Assembly (NCBI GenBank): GCA_964450405.1
Contig: CAYVCQ010000009.1
Location: forward strand, 75,031-139,030
Length of the DNA: 64,000 nucleotides
Reading direction: 5' to 3'
From: WRGT01 sp964450405
Lineage (GTDB): Bacteria > Spirochaetota > UBA4802 > UBA5550
Shown: positions 42,851 through 50,796 of the stretch, in pieces
Layout: each line of letters begins with the position of its first letter
Position numbering within the stretch: position 1 is the stretch's first letter
The notes under the pieces: model-generated
Database searches by the model: none
What the model was told of the DNA's origin: nothing
What the model saw: the letters and a program-made list of their open reading frames with translations, nothing else
Made by a program: the position numbers and the translations under genes

Positions 42851-43879
42851 CTACATCCTTTTTCGAACTTCATCCATGATGAGTTTTACATCCAGCGGTT
42901 CAAATTTTTCTTTTGAAAACTGTTCTCTGCAGAGATCGTATATCGCTCTGTTGTAGGGGACTTTCAGTTTGAACCTGTCAGCCATCTTAACAAAATATCC
43001 GTTTATAGTTTCCAGTTCAGAATCGTGGCCTCCGCGCTGTATTATATCCTGAGCCATGCTGCACATTACCATTTTTTTAGTATTTTTGTTAAACATTCCG
43101 CTTGTTAGAATCTGAGGGAGTTTTGCCCCCATCCATATTTTTCTCCATGGAGGCATACCACCGATTTTACACTCACTAAATCCCATGGCCTTCACTATCT
43201 GTACACCTTCAAAAAGCAGATTTGTAAAGAGAGTCTGAAAAATACTCTGGTCTGAAATTTTTGTAAATCCATGTCCCGTAATGGTTGTAATTGAATTTGT
43301 CAGATTGATTATCATTTTTGAATGCGCCGCATCCTGAAGATGGTCAACAATTACGGTTTCAACACCCTTATTAAAAATGTCAGCAATCTCTTTCATCTCT
43401 TTCTGCAGCTCATTGTTAATTGTACCGAATACAAGCGGCCCCTTCTGCTGATAGCCGATAACCCCCGGTTCATCAAACCATGAGTTATATCCCAGTACGC
43501 AATAAATTACCTTTGAAAAATATTTCGGAAGAATGCTCTGATTTTCAACTCCGTTCTGCATCCCGATAATCACAGGATTGTCGCCGGCTGTATCTTTGAT
43601 TATTTTAGATACAACATCGAGACTGAAATTTTTAACACCGATAACTATTACATCCGCATCGGCCAGCTCTTTGATGTTATCAATTACTTTAAGTTTTACA
43701 TGTTCTTTTTTATTTTCCTCATCTTTCCGGTAGAGAGTGACTCCTTTCTCTTTCATGGTCTTTGCCACATCCCCCTGGTCAAAGAAATAGACATTATCAT
43801 GGTGAGGCGCTATCCATCCTCCCACTGACTGACCTATTGCGCCTGCTCCGAAGAAAACAATTTTCATATTACTTTTCAT
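42851..43879 (-). CDS. Ketopantoate-reductase-family oxidoreductase
   Basis: About 342 residues; ATG 43879 is chosen because GGAG lies six bases upstream, although ATG 43891 is also in frame. N-terminal NAD(P) site KIVFFGAGAIGQSVGGW. Motifs of the ApbA/PanE family: ADVIVIGVKNFSLDVVSKII, VIIGMQNGVENQSIL, and a C-terminal helical domain. Family members reduce 2-ketopantoate to pantoate. At about 340 residues it is longer than typical PanE and the neighbours concern keto-acids, so another alpha-keto or beta-keto substrate is likely. It follows the decarboxylase-family gene by about 100 bases. Confidence 0.78.
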   Translation of the reverse strand: MKSNMKIVFFGAGAIGQSVGGWIAPHHDNVYFFDQGDVAKTMKEKGVTLYRKDEENKKEHVKLKVIDNIKELADADVIVIGVKNFSLDVVSKIIKDTAGDNPVIIGMQNGVENQSILPKYFSKVIYCVLGYNSWFDEPGVIGYQQKGPLVFGTINNELQKEMKEIADIFNKGVETVIVDHLQDAAHSKMIINLTNSITTITGHGFTKISDQSIFQTLFTNLLFEGVQIVKAMGFSECKIGGMPPWRKIWMGAKLPQILTSGMFNKNTKKMVMCSMAQDIIQRGGHDSELETINGYFVKMADRFKLKVPYNRAIYDLCREQFSKEKFEPLDVKLIMDEVRKRM

Positions 43880-43947
43880 ACCGGTCTCCATTTCAATAAT
43901 ATATCAATAATAATCGCTAAACTTTTTTATATTAAAAAACGCCCTGG

Positions 43948-43976
43948 TATTCCCGCCGCCGAAGGCTGAGGGAATA
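43948..43976 (-). repeat. TTCCC/GGGAA hairpin after the decarboxylase gene
   Basis: TATTCCCGCCGCC...GGCTGAGGGAATA folds into an imperfect GC-rich stem just beyond the stop at 43982; on the minus strand a T-run follows eight bases later. It belongs to the family at 20202-20230 and might act as a weak terminator. Confidence 0.45.
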
Positions 43977-43981
43977 TATAA

Positions 43982-44881
43982 TCATCTATTTAGTACATTA
44001 AGCCACGCCGGAGTATTAGCATTCGGCAGATCGAAACAGCTCGACATGTGCTCGGCATATCTGAATTGAAACGGGTGTTCTTCAATCTCAAGATCTCTCA
44101 GGAATTGTGCAGATGGTGAATCACCAATCTGAATATAATTTCTGTCTGGTTTTGCCCCTTTTTTAAAAAGCTGGCTCATATACTTTTTAACTCTGAATGT
44201 TGCCTCGAAATTTGTTTCGTTCTGTAAAATTTTCCCATTCAGTCTTGTGTAAAGATTCGATGTGACATCAAACTTCTGCGGAGTCCCATCCATTGGTATT
44301 TTTAGTGTTAAATAAGCTTTACTGTTCTCATCATAAACGGTTGCAACAGAATCGTTTCCAATTTTCTGAATGTCAATGTCCTGGGTAACCTTCGGCAGCC
44401 CCCAGATTTTATTTCCCCTGATCTGGTTCTCATATGAGGTAACCGGCATTCCGGCAATATAGTATCCGGAATGTTTAAAACTGCTCATAATCATCGGGAG
44501 AAGCGGGGGAGAGAGTTTTGTGTTGACCATGACGGGAATAGCCATTGCGATCTCATTGTAGGGGGCAACTCCCATTACATTTTTGTACTCATAACATGAA
44601 AATGCAATGATCGATCTTCCTCTTGTCATTTTTACGGGTTTGATTTTCGGGTGGAGATTCTCAGCCACCAGCTTTGCCGCTTTTTCATATGAGCAGTGAA
44701 AAATTCCAAGTGCACAGGTGACGTCACCATAAAAAGTAGGGAAAAGATAGTTTTTTGAAATTGAATCGGTGAGTTTAAGAGGGGTCAGAGCCTCTCTTAG
44801 TGTAAATCGTTTGAAAAAGTCATTTTTAAAATCATCAGCATTATCCAGCATTTTTGCAGCGATATCCCTGGTTGCTTTCAT
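43982..44881 (-). CDS. Acetoacetate decarboxylase family protein
   Basis: About 299 residues with the start at ATG 44881, supported by AAGGAG just upstream; an in-frame ATG at 44911 lies inside a palindromic operator and is unlikely. The ADC fold shows SCYEYKNVMGVAPYNEIAMA, PVTSYENQIRGNKIWGLPKV and an HMSSCFDLP-like tail. True acetoacetate decarboxylase uses a lysine pair; the region NKIWGLPKVTQD has a candidate Lys, but I could not verify the catalytic pair, so the substrate is uncertain. It is the first gene after tetR, with operators on both sides of the gap. Confidence 0.8.
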   Translation of the reverse strand: MKATRDIAAKMLDNADDFKNDFFKRFTLREALTPLKLTDSISKNYLFPTFYGDVTCALGIFHCSYEKAAKLVAENLHPKIKPVKMTRGRSIIAFSCYEYKNVMGVAPYNEIAMAIPVMVNTKLSPPLLPMIMSSFKHSGYYIAGMPVTSYENQIRGNKIWGLPKVTQDIDIQKIGNDSVATVYDENSKAYLTLKIPMDGTPQKFDVTSNLYTRLNGKILQNETNFEATFRVKKYMSQLFKKGAKPDRNYIQIGDSPSAQFLRDLEIEEHPFQFRYAEHMSSCFDLPNANTPAWLNVLNR

Positions 44882-44896
44882 TTTATTTCTCCTTTT

Positions 44897-44911
44897 ATGA
44901 CCGCCGGTCAT
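44897..44911. promoter_or_regulatory. Perfect 15-bp palindrome, probable TetR operator
   Basis: ATGACCGCCGGTCAT: seven-base arms ATGACCG/CGGTCAT around one base. It overlaps the region just upstream of the decarboxylase start. An identical-arm copy lies 70 bases away at 44967-44981. Confidence 0.75.
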
Positions 44912-44927
44912 TGAGTGTGTTTAAAAA

Positions 44928-44952
44928 ACCGGTTCTTATTCAGTGAACCGGT
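44928..44952 (-). terminator. Intrinsic terminator or attenuator between tetR and the decarboxylase gene
   Basis: Read on the minus strand, ACCGGTTC and GAACCGGT form an 8-bp stem with a 9-base loop, followed by TTTTTT. It would stop transcription leaving tetR before the next gene. Confidence 0.75.
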
Positions 44953-44966
44953 ATTAATGCAACCAT

Positions 44967-44981
44967 ATGACCGGCGGTCAT
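44967..44981. promoter_or_regulatory. Second perfect 15-bp palindrome, probable TetR operator
   Basis: ATGACCGGCGGTCAT, same arms as 44897-44911 with G instead of C at the centre. It lies five bases beyond the tetR stop codon. Confidence 0.75.
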
Positions 44982-44986
44982 AAATA

Positions 44987-45604
44987 TCAAGAAAAAAACT
45001 GTTCGCAGTCAAAAAATCTCTTTAAAAAGTCCTCCAGCATTATTCTGGCCTCATCTGAGTCTTTAATAGTTCCATCTATTATTAATCTGTAGCATATTTC
45101 AAGAATGGTACTGATTATTATCTCAGAATAAGCATCAAGCTGAGTTATGGGATAATTTTCGTTTAGGTTCAGAAAATTTAAAATTACACCGGAAAAAGCA
45201 GTCATTGTTTTCTTATAATACGGATAATCTTTATGGTTGCCCATATTCTTCCGGAGTTCAATGAGGAACATCTTATTAGCTGAGAAAAAATCAATAATTG
45301 ATTCTGCAAAGAAGATGATTTTAGGGAGATCTTTGTTTCTCAAAATCACATTTTGAAAGAAGGCTTCACCATATTTTTCAAATACTTCATTTATCAGGTC
45401 ATCTTTATTTTTGAAATAGAGATAGAATGTTCCTTTTGCAATTCCAGCCTGTTTTACGATGTCATTAACCGAAGTACCCTCAACACCTTTTGTCTCAAAA
45501 AGTGCAGCAGCAAATGCTTTTATCATATCACGGCTTATTATCCGCTCGGTTTTTTCTACAATACTTAAAGTTTCAGTCATATAAAAGAATCCCTTGTTAG
45601 ACAC
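44987..45604 (-). CDS. TetR-family transcriptional regulator
   Basis: A 205-residue regulator. N-terminal helix-turn-helix: AAALFETKGVEGTSVNDIVK, then QAGIAKGTFYLYFKNKDDLI, the standard TetR pattern. The all-helical C-terminal domain would bind a small ligand, possibly an acyl-CoA. The downstream gene is flanked by two copies of a perfect ATGACCG-n-CGGTCAT palindrome and separated from tetR by a terminator, so TetR probably controls that gene. No such palindrome is seen in front of tetR itself. An earlier in-frame ATG may shorten the protein by a few residues (MTETLSIVEK). Confidence 0.92.
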   Translation of the reverse strand: MSNKGFFYMTETLSIVEKTERIISRDMIKAFAAALFETKGVEGTSVNDIVKQAGIAKGTFYLYFKNKDDLINEVFEKYGEAFFQNVILRNKDLPKIIFFAESIIDFFSANKMFLIELRKNMGNHKDYPYYKKTMTAFSGVILNFLNLNENYPITQLDAYSEIIISTILEICYRLIIDGTIKDSDEARIMLEDFLKRFFDCEQFFS

Positions 45605-45697
45605 GAGTAATATGAATCTCTATTTTATGACAATATATTGAGCAGGGATTAAGTAATCAAGCACTTGATTTATCGGAAAAAGTTATTTATTGATTTT

Positions 45698-45748
45698 GGG
45701 CTCTGACCCTGACGGTTATTTTTTATTCTTTTTAATGCTCTGACCCTC
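45698..45748. repeat. CTCTGACCC direct repeat pair
   Basis: GGGCTCTGACCCT at 45698-45710 and GCTCTGACCCTCT at 45738-45750 frame a short AT-rich piece, as at 28675-28736. Confidence 0.5.
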
Positions 45749-45763
45749 TAATCTCAATTTTTA

Positions 45764-45811
45764 TTGACAAATTTAATATATTCAATAATAGTGATACTAA
45801 ATAAAATCACT
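45764..45811 (+). promoter_or_regulatory. Promoter and 7-bp-arm palindrome upstream of the TrmB-type gene
   Basis: TTGACA at 45764-45769 and a weak -10 (AATAGT at 45787-45792, 17-base spacing). TAGTGAT at 45789-45795 and ATCACTA at 45806-45812 form a perfect inverted repeat that overlaps the -10 box, so autorepression by the encoded regulator is plausible. Confidence 0.5.
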
Positions 45812-45825
45812 AAATGAGATGAAAA

Positions 45826-46521
45826 ATGAATCTAATAGAATGTTTTACAAAAGCCGGATTTACTAAACATGAATCTTCACTATACCTTTCTCTCTGCAGA
45901 GAGGGGGAACTCACCGGATACGAAGCTGCAAAGATCTCGGGTATTTCGCGCTCCAATGCATATCTTGCGCTGTCAGGGCTTGTTGAAAAGGGGGGAGCGT
46001 TCCGGATCGAGGGGAAATCGGTCAGCTATATTCCTGTTCCCGTGAAAGAACTGACCGGTAATCTCCGAAGGGAAATTAACAAAGCATTTGAATTTATTGA
46101 AAATAATATTCCTGAGAAAGAAACAGTGACAGACCCCTTTGTAACAATAAAAGGGAAGAATCATATTATAAATAAAATGAAAAATATAATTATCGATGCT
46201 TCAGAAAGAATCTATATCTCAGCATCAGCGGATGATATTGATCATGTAAAAATTGAAATAGAACAGGCTATCGGGAAAGGAAGAAAAGTTGTCATTATCA
46301 CATCACGAAAGTTTGTACTGCATGGCGCGGATATTTATTATAATGAAAAAAGGCCGGGTCAGATAAGGCTTATTGCTGACAGCGCACATGTGCTTACAGG
46401 CGAGATTGACGGAGAAAGTAATGCAGCTTCACTTTATTCAATGAACAGCAACCTTGTTCAACTGATCAAAGATTCTCTTACTAATGAGATGGAGCTGATT
46501 AAATTGCGGGGGAATAAGTAA
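45826..46521 (+). CDS. TrmB-family transcriptional regulator
   Basis: A 231-residue protein. N-terminal winged helix: FTKHESSLYLSLCREGELTG, then YEAAKISGISRSNAYLALSG, of the TrmB/SpoVK-like pattern. The C-terminal half resembles a phospholipase-D-like TrmB effector domain (IYISASADDIDHVKIEIEQA and ...RKVVIITSRKFVLHGADIYY). Members sense sugars or other small molecules. It precedes lysA by 72 bases on the same strand, but whether it controls lysA is not known. Confidence 0.85.
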   Translation: MNLIECFTKAGFTKHESSLYLSLCREGELTGYEAAKISGISRSNAYLALSGLVEKGGAFRIEGKSVSYIPVPVKELTGNLRREINKAFEFIENNIPEKETVTDPFVTIKGKNHIINKMKNIIIDASERIYISASADDIDHVKIEIEQAIGKGRKVVIITSRKFVLHGADIYYNEKRPGQIRLIADSAHVLTGEIDGESNAASLYSMNSNLVQLIKDSLTNEMELIKLRGNK

Positions 46522-46593
46522 CAGGAAATTGCTGAATACTTTTTGGTTGAGTGACTTACTTATAATTAAAATATTTACTGATTGAGGATTTTT

Positions 46594-47853
46594 ATGACTA
46601 ATTATTACACAGAAGCAGCATCTTTCTACGGCAGCAGAACTCCGGAGAGTCTTCTCTCTGAGTTTGGCAGCCCGTTATATGTTTACAATGAATCGATCTT
46701 ACGTGAGAGATGCAGAGAAATGGTGAATCTGATAACTGATGTGCCGTTTCAAATGAACTATTCAATTAAAGCAAATTCAAATCTGGAACTTCTTAAGATT
46801 ATCAGACAGGAAGGTTCATGGGCTGATGCTATGTCCCCCGGCGAAATTCATATCCTCCTTGAGGCGGGATTTAAACCGGAAGAGATTTTTTATGTGGGTA
46901 ACAATGTTTCACGCGATGAGATGCTCTATGCAATTGAAAAGGGTGTAATGGTAAGTGTTGATTCCATTTCGCAGCTTGTGCAATTCGGAAATGTCAATCC
47001 GGGCGGTAAAGTTTCGGTGCGTTTTAATCCGGGAGTCGGTGCGGGTCATCATGAGAAAGTAGTGACCGGGGGAGATAAAACGAAATTCGGAGTCAACGTG
47101 GAATATATCTCAGAAATGAAAGAGATTCTGAAAAAATATAATTTAAAGCTTATCGGGATCAATCAGCACATCGGATCTCTTTTTATGGATGGAGAAAATT
47201 ATATACAGGGAGTTAAGGCATTATTGTCGGTTGCAGATAAGTTTGATGATCTTGAGTTTGTTGATTTCGGAGGCGGATTCGGCATACCTTATCACAAGCA
47301 GGATGGTGAACAGAGGCTGGAACTTAAAGAGTTTCAGAAAAAAATAAATAATATTCTTTTTCAATGGGCCGTCGAAAATAATCGGAATGTAACATTCAAA
47401 ATTGAACCTGGACGATATATTGCGGCAGAGTGCGGAGTCCTGCTTGGAACTGTTTATGCTTTAAAACAGAATGCTTTAACGCGATATGCCGGCAGTGATA
47501 TCGGTTTCAATACTTTAATACGTCCGGCAATGTATGATTCCTGGCATGATATTGAAGTTTACAAAAAGGATGGCTGCGCGGATAATGCCGTTAACGAAAA
47601 AGTAACTGTTGTGGGAAATATCTGTGAAACAGGAGATATACTTGCAAAAGAGAGAATGCTGCCGTCTCTTGCGGAGGGCGATATTCTTGCGGTTATAGAT
47701 GCAGGTGCCTACGGATACTCCATGTGTTCAAATTACAACGGCAGATTGAGGCCGGCTGAAGTGCTTATCGGATTAGATGGAAATGCACGTCTTATTCGTC
47801 GAAGGGATTCTTTTGAAGATCTCATGCGGAATTTTGTTTATGAGAGAAGTTAG
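46594..47853 (+). CDS. lysA: Diaminopimelate decarboxylase family enzyme
   Basis: About 419 residues; ATG 46594 has GAGGA six bases upstream, a better start than TTG 46582. A fold III PLP decarboxylase: YSIKANSN with PLP Lys at about 59, INQHIGSLF, VDFGGGFGIPY, KIEPGRYIAAECG, VVGNICETGDILA (catalytic Cys) and DAGAYGYSMCSNYNGR. It makes lysine from meso-diaminopimelate, or acts on a related diamino acid. There is no dap gene beside it. Length and motif set fit LysA. Confidence 0.9.
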   Translation: MTNYYTEAASFYGSRTPESLLSEFGSPLYVYNESILRERCREMVNLITDVPFQMNYSIKANSNLELLKIIRQEGSWADAMSPGEIHILLEAGFKPEEIFYVGNNVSRDEMLYAIEKGVMVSVDSISQLVQFGNVNPGGKVSVRFNPGVGAGHHEKVVTGGDKTKFGVNVEYISEMKEILKKYNLKLIGINQHIGSLFMDGENYIQGVKALLSVADKFDDLEFVDFGGGFGIPYHKQDGEQRLELKEFQKKINNILFQWAVENNRNVTFKIEPGRYIAAECGVLLGTVYALKQNALTRYAGSDIGFNTLIRPAMYDSWHDIEVYKKDGCADNAVNEKVTVVGNICETGDILAKERMLPSLAEGDILAVIDAGAYGYSMCSNYNGRLRPAEVLIGLDGNARLIRRRDSFEDLMRNFVYERS

Positions 47854-47913
47854 TGTCATATATGTTCATGTCAAAGTTTTTATATTAAATAGGGATAAAA
47901 CAGGTCACGTCAT

Positions 47914-48858
47914 ATGGAATTAGTATTTACTAAAAGATATAAAATAAATCTGATATTTTCACTTGTTATTTCACTCTCTTCAGCCGCATTTACAGCATAT
48001 GCTTCTCCATATTTACTGAGGAATATTTTTCCCGGTATAGAAAATATCGGCGGTATTGCTGCGGCATCTGTGTTTGTTTTACTTCATCTTTTTATAACCG
48101 GCAAATACAGAAAGAGGAAAAAAATTGTATCTGTATCATTCCCCGAAGATTGGAGGTCTATATTATCCGATCTGGTTCTCTTCTATAAGCTGCTCTCCGA
48201 TGATGAAAAATACTGCTTTGAGAAAAAGGTTCAGATTTTTCTGGCTGAAAAAATAATTACCGGCATTGAGACTGAGGTTGATGACAGTACAAAACTACTA
48301 ATAGCATCTGCCGCAATTATTCCGGTTTTCAAAATTGATGACTGGGAGTATGATACTATGGGTGAGATTCTTGTCTATCCCGACAGGTTTGATCATAATT
48401 ATAACTTTAAGTCAGGCGAAAGAGATGTGCTCGGAATGGTGGTGCAGCATACTTCTTCTTTAATTATTTCTAAAAAAGAACTTTTCAGAGGATTCAGATC
48501 GATGGAAGGGGGGAACACTGCAATTCATGAATTCATTCATAAAATGGATGAAGAGGATGGTCTGATAGACGGGCTTCCCGTGCTTATGCTCACTAAGTCT
48601 GAACTTGCTGAATGGAAAAGGATAAGATCATCTGAAATGGAACTGCTTGAGTCTGGAAAATCTGATCTTGATTCATATGCATTAACCGGTGAAGCCGAAT
48701 TTCTAGCTGTAGCGGGAGAATATTTTTTTGAGCATCCTGAAAAAATGAAAGAGCGGAGTCCCGAGCTTTATAATATCATGAAAAGTATATTCAAGCAGGA
48801 TACGGCATCGATCCTTAAGTCAGAAGCATTGAGAGTGTTTAAACTTAAACGGAAGTGA
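47914..48858 (+). CDS. MtfA-like zinc peptidase
   Basis: A 314-residue protein. Two hydrophobic helices near the N-terminus (INLIFSLVISLSSAAFTAYA and IGGIAAASVFVLLHLFI) anchor it in the membrane. The rest matches the M90/MtfA family: EDWRSILSDLVLFYKLLSDD, GEILVYPDRFD, then AIHEFIHKMDEEDG with the HExxH-type zinc site and ALTGEAEFLAVAGEYFFEHP supplying a third ligand. MtfA in Escherichia coli degrades or binds the glucose regulator Mlc; no such target is evident here. Single gene. Confidence 0.85.
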   Translation: MELVFTKRYKINLIFSLVISLSSAAFTAYASPYLLRNIFPGIENIGGIAAASVFVLLHLFITGKYRKRKKIVSVSFPEDWRSILSDLVLFYKLLSDDEKYCFEKKVQIFLAEKIITGIETEVDDSTKLLIASAAIIPVFKIDDWEYDTMGEILVYPDRFDHNYNFKSGERDVLGMVVQHTSSLIISKKELFRGFRSMEGGNTAIHEFIHKMDEEDGLIDGLPVLMLTKSELAEWKRIRSSEMELLESGKSDLDSYALTGEAEFLAVAGEYFFEHPEKMKERSPELYNIMKSIFKQDTASILKSEALRVFKLKRK

Positions 48859-48894
48859 TAGTAGATAATTAAGTCAGCCGTGGGAGGGCTTGGG

Positions 48895-49368
48895 CTAATC
48901 CTGAGAAATTTTTTCCGGCATAAATCTTCGTAAAACAAAAAGAAAAATATAGTAAAGAATTATAGTAACAGGAATTGTAATTATCATCCAGATAAAAAGT
49001 CCCTGAAGGTTTGCAACCCATAGTATTTTTACTGCTGAGAAAAATCCGCCTTTAAAAAGTTTAACAATTTCAGTAATTGTAAATTGAGTATTGGTATACC
49101 CCAGTATTTTCTCCCCGGCCTTTATAAACGGAATATAGAATATCAGCTGAAGAGGGTAGGCTATATAGTTTACAATCTGTATTGCGATAATATTAAGTCT
49201 TAACCAGAGCGCAAGAATAGCACATATTGCCGTTGATACGCCCATCATGGGGATTATACCTATTATAAATCCGAATGCTATTGAGAGAGCCAACATTTCG
49301 GGGGAGACTCCCTGTTTAAGCAGATCTATTATGGGGAGGAATATTTTCTGTTTAAGATATCTTCTCAT
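48895..49368 (-). CDS. DUF2062 membrane protein
   Basis: A 157-residue membrane protein with three to four helices. The family signature is visible: SPEMLALSIAFGFIIGIIPM, MGVSTAICAILALWLRLN, NYIAYPLQLIFYIPFIKAGE. DUF2062 proteins are common in Gram-negative bacteria and sometimes sit with glycosyltransferases; the function is unknown. No strong ribosome site. Confidence 0.85.
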   Translation of the reverse strand: MRRYLKQKIFLPIIDLLKQGVSPEMLALSIAFGFIIGIIPMMGVSTAICAILALWLRLNIIAIQIVNYIAYPLQLIFYIPFIKAGEKILGYTNTQFTITEIVKLFKGGFFSAVKILWVANLQGLFIWMIITIPVTIILYYIFLFVLRRFMPEKISQD

Positions 49369-49425
49369 GGAGCAGTACGTTTTGATGATCTGAATTTTCT
49401 GTCAATATTTAAACTGAAATTTATC

Positions 49426-49467
49426 TTGACAAAATTATATAAGTTTTATAGTTTGATAAATATCAAA
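49426..49467 (+). promoter_or_regulatory. arsR promoter with operator-like palindrome
   Basis: TTGACA at 49426-49431 precedes TATAGTTTGATAAATATCAAA (49447-49467) in the -10 region; TTTGATA and TATCAAA are perfect arms. The same site with 18 of 21 bases recurs at 49862-49882 before the nitroreductase gene, so it is a candidate ArsR box. Confidence 0.65.
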
Positions 49468-49524
49468 GTGTTGGATATTTATAAATTTTAAAAGATTTAA
49501 GCGGATAGGGAATATTAAGAGCTC

Positions 49525-49848
49525 ATGAAGAAAAGCGCAAAAAAACCTGTAGATATAAAAAGAATTACAAAGATATTTAAAGCTCTCTCAAACGAGAACA
49601 GGCTTGAGCTTTTCCTTGAGATATTAAGGATAAACGGGACATATTTTGAAACTGAGTGTGAGGAATGTTTCATAACCGATATCATGGGTACTCTGAATAT
49701 CGGTGCGCCTACGGTCTCTCATCATATGAAGGAGCTTACTAATGCCGGTCTTGTCATCACAGAAAGAAAGGGGAAGTTTCTCACGGCGAAAATCAACGAT
49801 GAACTTATCAGAGAATTGATCGATATTTTCTCAGTTGATAAAAGCTGA
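49525..49848 (+). CDS. ArsR-family transcriptional regulator
   Basis: A 107-residue winged-helix protein: FKALSNENRLELFLEILR, then NIGAPTVSHHMKELTNAGLV (recognition helix) and ITERKGKFLTAKINDELIRE. The recognition helix lacks the ELCVC metal site; an ECEECF cluster sits in the loop before it, so a thiol- or metal-type sensor is possible. It opens a cluster of redox genes on the same strand, and the palindrome in its promoter recurs before the next gene, which suggests it represses both. Confidence 0.9.
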   Translation: MKKSAKKPVDIKRITKIFKALSNENRLELFLEILRINGTYFETECEECFITDIMGTLNIGAPTVSHHMKELTNAGLVITERKGKFLTAKINDELIRELIDIFSVDKS

Positions 49849-49861
49849 TTTTTTTTGGAAT

Positions 49862-49882
49862 TATAGTTCGATAATTGTCAAA
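49862..49882 (+). promoter_or_regulatory. Second operator-like site before the nitroreductase gene
   Basis: TATAGTTCGATAATTGTCAAA matches the site at 49447-49467 at 18 of 21 positions. It lies between arsR and the nitroreductase ATG. Confidence 0.65.
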
Positions 49883-49914
49883 TTCTACAAACATTAAATT
49901 AAAGGAGAAAACTG

Positions 49915-50793
49915 ATGGCTGAAAGCATGTTAAACGGAAACAGCATTGAGGAGACTATTAGAAAGAGATACTCCTGCAGATCGTATAAGGAAACCTCTCT
50001 TACAAAAAATGACAGAGACAAACTAGCAGAGTATATTTCACAAAACATTACAGGTCCATTCGGGAGCAGTGCAAGGTTTACATTGTTTGCAGCAGAATCA
50101 TCTGCCAGCAGTGAGCTTAAAGGGCTTGGTACATATGGATTTATTAAAAATCCCGCAGCTTTTGTCGCCGGAGTAGTAAAAGAGGCAGAGATGAATCCGG
50201 AGGATTATGGCTATTCCATGGAGAGAATAATTCTTCATGCCACTGAGCTGGGACTCGGGTCGTGCTGGCTCGGCGGAAGTTTTAAAAGAAGCAGTTTTGC
50301 GGAAAAAGCGGGGATTGGTGATGGTGAGAGTGTACCGGCTGTGGCATCGATAGGTTATATAGCAGAGAAAAAAACAGGCACAGACCGTCTGTTGAGGGCC
50401 GGTGCAGGATCAAAAAAAAGGAAAAGTGCCGATGAACTTTTTTTCGACAGCAGTATTCGCAAGTTAAGTATAAATTTTAATGAAAGATATGGTAAGGCGC
50501 TTGAAATGGTTCGACTGGCGCCATCAGCATCGAACAGACAGCCGTGGAGAGTGGTGAAGGAGGATGGAAAAAATTTATTTCACTTCTTTCTTGAGAGATC
50601 ATCTGTGTATACCGGAATAATTAAACTTATGAAATATGCCGACTTGCAGAAGATAGATATGGGGATTGCAATGTGTCACTTTGAGTGTGCGGCAATAGAA
50701 TCGGGACTTCAAGGTAAATGGATAAACGAAAATCCCGCTGAAATAAAAGCTCCTGCCGGATGGGAGTACAGTATAACATGGGAAGGGAAATGA
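49915..50793 (+). CDS. Nitroreductase-family flavoprotein
   Basis: A 292-residue protein with a nitroreductase fold: RKRYSCRSYKE at the N-terminus, ATELGLGSCWLGGSFKRSSF, and a C-terminal RLAPSASNRQPWRVV resembling the FMN-binding Ser-Asn-Gln-Pro-Trp signature. That motif lies near residue 200 rather than at the usual N-terminal position, a layout seen in the TM1586-like group as I recall. It would use FMN and reduce nitro-compounds or quinones. ATG with AAAGGAGAAA. The next gene starts 3 bases after the stop. Confidence 0.85.
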   Translation: MAESMLNGNSIEETIRKRYSCRSYKETSLTKNDRDKLAEYISQNITGPFGSSARFTLFAAESSASSELKGLGTYGFIKNPAAFVAGVVKEAEMNPEDYGYSMERIILHATELGLGSCWLGGSFKRSSFAEKAGIGDGESVPAVASIGYIAEKKTGTDRLLRAGAGSKKRKSADELFFDSSIRKLSINFNERYGKALEMVRLAPSASNRQPWRVVKEDGKNLFHFFLERSSVYTGIIKLMKYADLQKIDMGIAMCHFECAAIESGLQGKWINENPAEIKAPAGWEYSITWEGK

Positions 50794-50796
50794 TAT

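Noticed and set aside
43882..43891. Upstream ATG of the ketopantoate-reductase-like gene
   Set aside because: GGAG is placed for ATG 43879; the upstream ATG lacks a site and adds nothing to the NAD motif.
44882..44911. ATG 44911 as the decarboxylase start
   Set aside because: It lies in the palindromic operator ATGACCG-n-CGGTCAT; AAGGAG is placed for ATG 44881.
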